Assembly: GCF_024347055.1 (NCBI RefSeq)
Contig: NZ_AP024895.1
Location: forward strand, 1,116,001-1,180,000
Direction: 5' to 3'
Length of the DNA: 64,000 nt
DNA from: Vibrio porteresiae DSM 19223
GTDB lineage: Bacteria; Pseudomonadota; Gammaproteobacteria; Enterobacterales; Vibrionaceae
The notes below the pieces were generated by a model. It did no database searches. It was not told the origin of the DNA and saw only the letters and a list, made by a program, of their open reading frames with translations. Each line of letters starts with the position of its first letter. The stretch's first letter is position 1. Of the stretch, positions 62,477-64,000 are shown piece after piece. The position numbers and the translations under genes were made by a program.

Positions 62477-63106
62477 TTAATCAGAGTCTGTTTGCCAAGG
62501 GTTTTGGGTGAGAAATGGGCCTTGGTTACTTTTTATCATTACGCTACCGGATGTGTGTACCCATTCAGAAAGAGCAAATGCTCCCAGCGGGGTTTCAATT
62601 TGCACATCCGGTCTTTGTTGCAAAGTGGAGAGCTCTTTTGCCAGTTCACTGGCGACCCTTTTATCTAACGTGGTCGGGGCTAATATTCTCAGGTCAATAT
62701 CACTTTGCTGATTAGCGGTTTCAACGGCGGTAGCCAGTTCAAAGGCCAAACTGCCGGTAATACCCCACGAAAGATCAAACGATCGGAAAATGCGATCGAT
62801 TTGAGTGAGCGTTTGCCAATGGGGGAGTGGATGCGTTTGCTGCTGTGTATGCCAGCTTTGTTTTTCCACCAACTGTTCGGGAGTGATATGCCGAAATACC
62901 GCTTGAGATGTGACAAAGCTTGCGTGACGCTGCGAGCGGTTAAAACCGCGGATGCCGACCGCAATACGGTCGGCTTCGTATGGAGCTCGTCTCACCACCA
63001 CTGGGCGGCTTATCAGGTCTTTAAGGTGAAACCAAGCTGGCGTTAATTCATCATTAGCCAATTGGTTCACCCAGAGTAAATCATGGGGTTGATAAACGAG
63101 TTCCAT
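62477..63106 (-). CDS. mdcG: Phosphoribosyl-dephospho-CoA transferase (holo-ACP synthase, MdcG)
   Basis: About 209 residues from ATG 63106 (AGAGG 5 nt upstream). Nucleotidyltransferase-like centre with G-S-L-A-F-E-L-A and S-D-I-D-L at about residues 115-137, the two acidic residues coordinating Mg2+. It attaches the 2'-(5''-phosphoribosyl)-3'-dephospho-CoA prosthetic group to the ACP subunit of malonate decarboxylase, using the precursor made by MdcB. Lies between the transporter gene and mdcH with gaps of about 10 bp, so it is in the same operon. Confidence 0.92.
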   Translation of the reverse strand: MELVYQPHDLLWVNQLANDELTPAWFHLKDLISRPVVVRRAPYEADRIAVGIRGFNRSQRHASFVTSQAVFRHITPEQLVEKQSWHTQQQTHPLPHWQTLTQIDRIFRSFDLSWGITGSLAFELATAVETANQQSDIDLRILAPTTLDKRVASELAKELSTLQQRPDVQIETPLGAFALSEWVHTSGSVMIKSNQGPFLTQNPWQTDSD

Positions 63107-63115
63107 CATCACCTC

Positions 63116-64000
63116 TTACAGTAAGAAGTACATAAACAGTGGCATGGTCAGTGCGAACAGAATGGTCGACAGAAGCAGTGTACCTTCCGAGTCTTCGTCT
63201 TGCACACCAAAGCCGTTACCAAACATCACACCAAAGAAACCTGTTGCCAATGCGATAAGGAATACCGATGCAGCCAATAGTGTAGCTGGTAGGCCAAAGG
63301 CGACAGCAATGACGTAAGCAATCGCTGGTTGAACCAAGTTTTTCAGAATGAAACCAAGGATAACCGCGCCGTTGATTTTCAGTTTACGTGCTGAAACGAT
63401 AAGACCTGTTAGGAACAGAGCACCGCCGCCAGCGGCTCCTGCTAATGGTTTTAATGCGTGAGTCAGAAGTTCAGGCATTGTGGTACCAAAGCAAGAGAAA
63501 ATGGTACCCAAAATTGGCCATAGTACGATTGGGTTTTTCAGTGCTTTGATTAATAGAGGCACGATCAATGAGCTCATCGGTGCATCTTTAAATTCGGCTT
63601 TGGTCTCTTTTTCCAATACCATCAAAGTCAGTGGAGAAAGGAAGATAGAACCACAGGCAATCGAGATGGCAACGTTTAGAGCGATATCACTACCGGTTGC
63701 ACCACTGATGGTTTCACTCAAAATGGGCACACCCAGTGCTGCGTAGTTTGGTAGTGAAATGGTCAGAGCATAGATAGCCGCTTGTGCGGGTTCTTTATGA
63801 AACACTTTACGTGCAATGTAGTAAGTGACTGCCCATAGGATCCACATTGCCAACACCAAAATCGCGATCAGCGGCAATTTAGCAATGAAGCCGGCAATTG
63901 GAGTATGCCATGTGGCAGTAAAGAGTGCGGTTGGCAGCGCAAAGCGCATGACAAACACATTGAGAACAGACACGTTCTTGTTATCCGCAATTTTGCGGTA
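63116..64000 (-). CDS. mdcF: AEC-family transporter (MdcF-like malonate carrier), 5' end outside window
   Basis: The frame is open through position 64000, so the start lies beyond the window. Visible are about 295 residues with eight or more helices, including a loop V-M-R-F-A-L-P after helix 1, S-L-P-N-Y-A-A-L-G-V-P at about the centre and R-x-L-K-I-N-G at the second repeat; the auxin-efflux-carrier (AEC) pattern of the PIN fold. In Klebsiella the AEC protein MdcF lies between mdcE and mdcG and is assumed to import malonate; the order mdcF-mdcG-mdcH here matches. The remaining mdc genes (A-E) should lie just outside the window. Confidence 0.85.
   Translation of the reverse strand, partial: YRKIADNKNVSVLNVFVMRFALPTALFTATWHTPIAGFIAKLPLIAILVLAMWILWAVTYYIARKVFHKEPAQAAIYALTISLPNYAALGVPILSETISGATGSDIALNVAISIACGSIFLSPLTLMVLEKETKAEFKDAPMSSLIVPLLIKALKNPIVLWPILGTIFSCFGTTMPELLTHALKPLAGAAGGGALFLTGLIVSARKLKINGAVILGFILKNLVQPAIAYVIAVAFGLPATLLAASVFLIALATGFFGVMFGNGFGVQDEDSEGTLLLSTILFALTMPLFMYFLL

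Noticed and set aside
1..64000. CRISPR arrays, tRNA, rRNA, IS elements, prophage genes
   Set aside because: Looked for spaced direct repeats, cloverleaf-type stems, transposase or phage-like proteins; none found by reading.

Overview
The window reads as one contiguous piece of a gammaproteobacterial chromosome, most likely a Vibrio or close relative. This is inferred from the gene set: a divergent alsR / alsD-alsS acetoin locus, several large methyl-accepting chemotaxis proteins (MCPs), many c-di-GMP enzymes, a BCCT transporter, malate:quinone oxidoreductase, and a TIGR00645 (YqhA) protein. Species cannot be fixed from the sequence alone. I see no rRNA, tRNA, IS element, prophage or CRISPR array. 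Both ends cut a gene: an HD-GYP protein on the left and an AEC-family transporter on the right.

Layout. 1-3057: HD-GYP phosphodiesterase, DUF3147 protein, M23 peptidase, DMT exporter. 3470-12694: a nine-gene co-directional chemosensory operon (pseudo-receiver protein, CheY, STAS protein, CheA, MCP, CheW, CheR, CheB, CheD). 12751-21502: a PmrAB/QseBC-like two-component system, an orphan membrane domain resembling the N-terminus of LTA-synthase-family proteins, lipid A phosphoethanolamine transferase, a dCache MCP and a family 9 glycosyltransferase. The transferase and the glycosyltransferase share a CTTAAG-N5-CTTAAG-type box about 50 bp upstream of their starts. 21609-26005: small membrane and secreted proteins, BCCT transporter, GAF-GGDEF cyclase. 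26401-33103: c-di-GMP hub with a CSS-EAL phosphodiesterase, a large CHASE-PAS-PAS hybrid kinase, and an overlapping REC-GGDEF cyclase. 33271-42123: a secreted leucine-rich protein, an NAD(P)-binding protein, a Cache MCP, a lipoprotein esterase, an Old Yellow Enzyme and Mqo.

42503-54602: PepSY and DUF2946 membrane proteins, a secreted pectate lyase with a ricin-type lectin domain, a kinase with a degenerate MHYT-like sensor overlapping a REC-HDOD regulator, a LysR regulator followed by a truncated LeuC/aconitase-like protein lacking all cluster cysteines, a thioredoxin-like protein, a DUF481 barrel protein, and a secreted alpha/beta hydrolase with Asp at the nucleophile elbow. 54783-58313: alsR and alsDS (pyruvate to acetoin). 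58432-60381: an MFS transporter and a small protein. 60567-64000: the end of a malonate decarboxylase cluster, read right to left as mdcF-like, mdcG, mdcH, mdcR.

Functionally the window is dominated by signal transduction (chemosensory, phosphorelay, c-di-GMP), envelope modification and carbon-source handling (pectin, malonate, acetoin, malate). The most novel-looking items are the LeuC-derived pseudoenzyme at 51178-52053, the inferred small PmrA-like regulon with its orphan LtaS-type membrane domain, the STAS/pseudo-receiver chemosensory operon, and the Asp-nucleophile secreted hydrolase. Start codons were re-chosen where a ribosome-binding site or family alignment favoured an internal start; this is stated in each entry.
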